NCBI GenBank assembly: GCA_000403335.2
Contig: KE159617.1
Span: 481,922 to 545,921, forward strand
DNA from: Lachnospiraceae bacterium MD335
Lineage (GTDB): Bacteria > Bacillota > Clostridia > Lachnospirales > Lachnospiraceae
Direction: 5' to 3'
Length of the DNA: 64,000 nucleotides
The notes under the pieces were generated by a model. That model saw nothing but the letters and a program-made list of their open reading frames with translations, had not been told where the DNA came from and did no database searches. The position numbers were made by a program, and so were the translations under genes. This document shows positions 63,807-64,000 of this stretch, in pieces. Within the stretch, counting starts at the first letter, position 1. Every line of letters starts with the position of its first letter.

Positions 63807-63903
63807 AAAAATGAAAAATATTTTCTCCTAAAAAAGGGTGCACTTATCCCTTGGTGAAAATACCTTGTTTAAAAAGATGTTGATTCGTTGGATTTACAGT
63901 ATT

Positions 63904-63999
63904 TTATGCGGCTATGTCGCATTTAGCAGCATTGTATTGTTTGATATGCTCCTGTGGAGTGATGATTTCAAAAGGCTTATTATCTCTGAGTATTGCAAA
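63904..63999 (-). CDS. C-terminal fragment of an unidentified protein, cut by the right edge
   Basis: On the minus strand the last 31 codons of a frame are visible: FAILRDNKPFEIITPQEHIK and then QYNAAKCDIAA before the stop TAA (63906-63904). Start is outside. Composition and position next to an apparently broken operon suggest a transposase-type gene of another insertion sequence, but I cannot place the family. Confidence 0.4.
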   Translation of the reverse strand, partial: FAILRDNKPFEIITPQEHIKQYNAAKCDIAA

Positions 64000-64000
64000 T

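Larger units (their letters stand above)
57305..64000. mobile_element. Integrative element behind rpsI, left part; runs beyond the window
   Basis: Region with tyrosine recombinase, phage-type repressor with divergent operators, excisionase-like small ORFs, short unknown genes and an IS. The left end must lie between the rpsI stop (57304) and the first element gene at 57525, probably near the rpsI terminator. The right end is outside. No conjugation, relaxase or phage structural genes are visible yet, so ICE, IME and prophage cannot be told apart. The 3' end of rpsI is a known insertion site for ICEs in streptococci. Confidence 0.65.

Overview
The window looks like a chromosome segment of a low-to-mid GC, Gram-positive anaerobe of the class Clostridia, most probably Lachnospiraceae. 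Evidence: zinc-ribbon forms of S14, L36 and adenylate kinase, strong AGGAGG ribosome-binding sites, TTGACA/TATAAT promoters, an oxygen-sensitive class III ribonucleotide reductase, meso-diaminopimelate dehydrogenase, an ECF energy module next to the ribosomal operon, and uronate and alpha-glucan genes typical of gut plant-polysaccharide users. I cannot name genus or species from the sequence alone.

Layout. (1) 1-4.2 kb: hexuronate use, with uxaC (cut by the left edge, only the last few residues missing) behind a LacI-type regulator on the minus strand, and kduI on the plus strand. (2) 4.3-18.9 kb: alpha-glucan metabolism. Glycogen debranching enzyme, a LacI regulator, glycogen phosphorylase, UDP-glucose dehydrogenase, a maltodextrin ABC importer (binding lipoprotein plus two permeases, no ATPase gene), 4-alpha-glucanotransferase, a third LacI regulator and a TPR lipoprotein. 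Operator-like palindromes with the core GAAAACGTTT stand before the regulator/phosphorylase pair and before the importer. (3) 19-33.5 kb: housekeeping genes. nrdD with a fused redoxin domain, pyrF, a HicA/HicB-type toxin-antitoxin pair, secA, prfB (with a +1 programmed frameshift), a zinc-ribbon membrane protein with a nuclease-like C-terminus, ddh, a DUF975 membrane protein, tex and a methyltransferase.

(4) 33.7-57.3 kb: the S10-spc-alpha ribosomal supercluster in canonical order (rpsJ to secY, adk, map, a KOW protein, infA, rpmJ, rpsM, rpsK, rpsD, rpoA, rplQ), then a J-domain protein, ecfA1-ecfA2-ecfT, truA, a membrane-anchored amidase, and rplM-rpsI behind a perfect-consensus promoter and an L13-type leader. 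Several gaps in this and earlier regions hold clusters of hairpins that look like one class of intergenic palindromic element.

(5) 57.3-64 kb: the start of an integrative element lying directly behind rpsI. It has three TAGCACACA repeats at 11-bp period, small accessory genes, a tyrosine recombinase, a phage-type repressor with divergent operators, and small excisionase-like ORFs. It runs off the right edge. Inside it sits an IS1634-type insertion sequence of 1997 bp flanked by exact 78-bp direct repeats, an unusually long target duplication. The most unusual observations are this long-duplication IS, the zinc-ribbon/transmembrane/nuclease-like protein behind prfB, the recurring hairpin clusters, and the attachment-site architecture behind rpsI.
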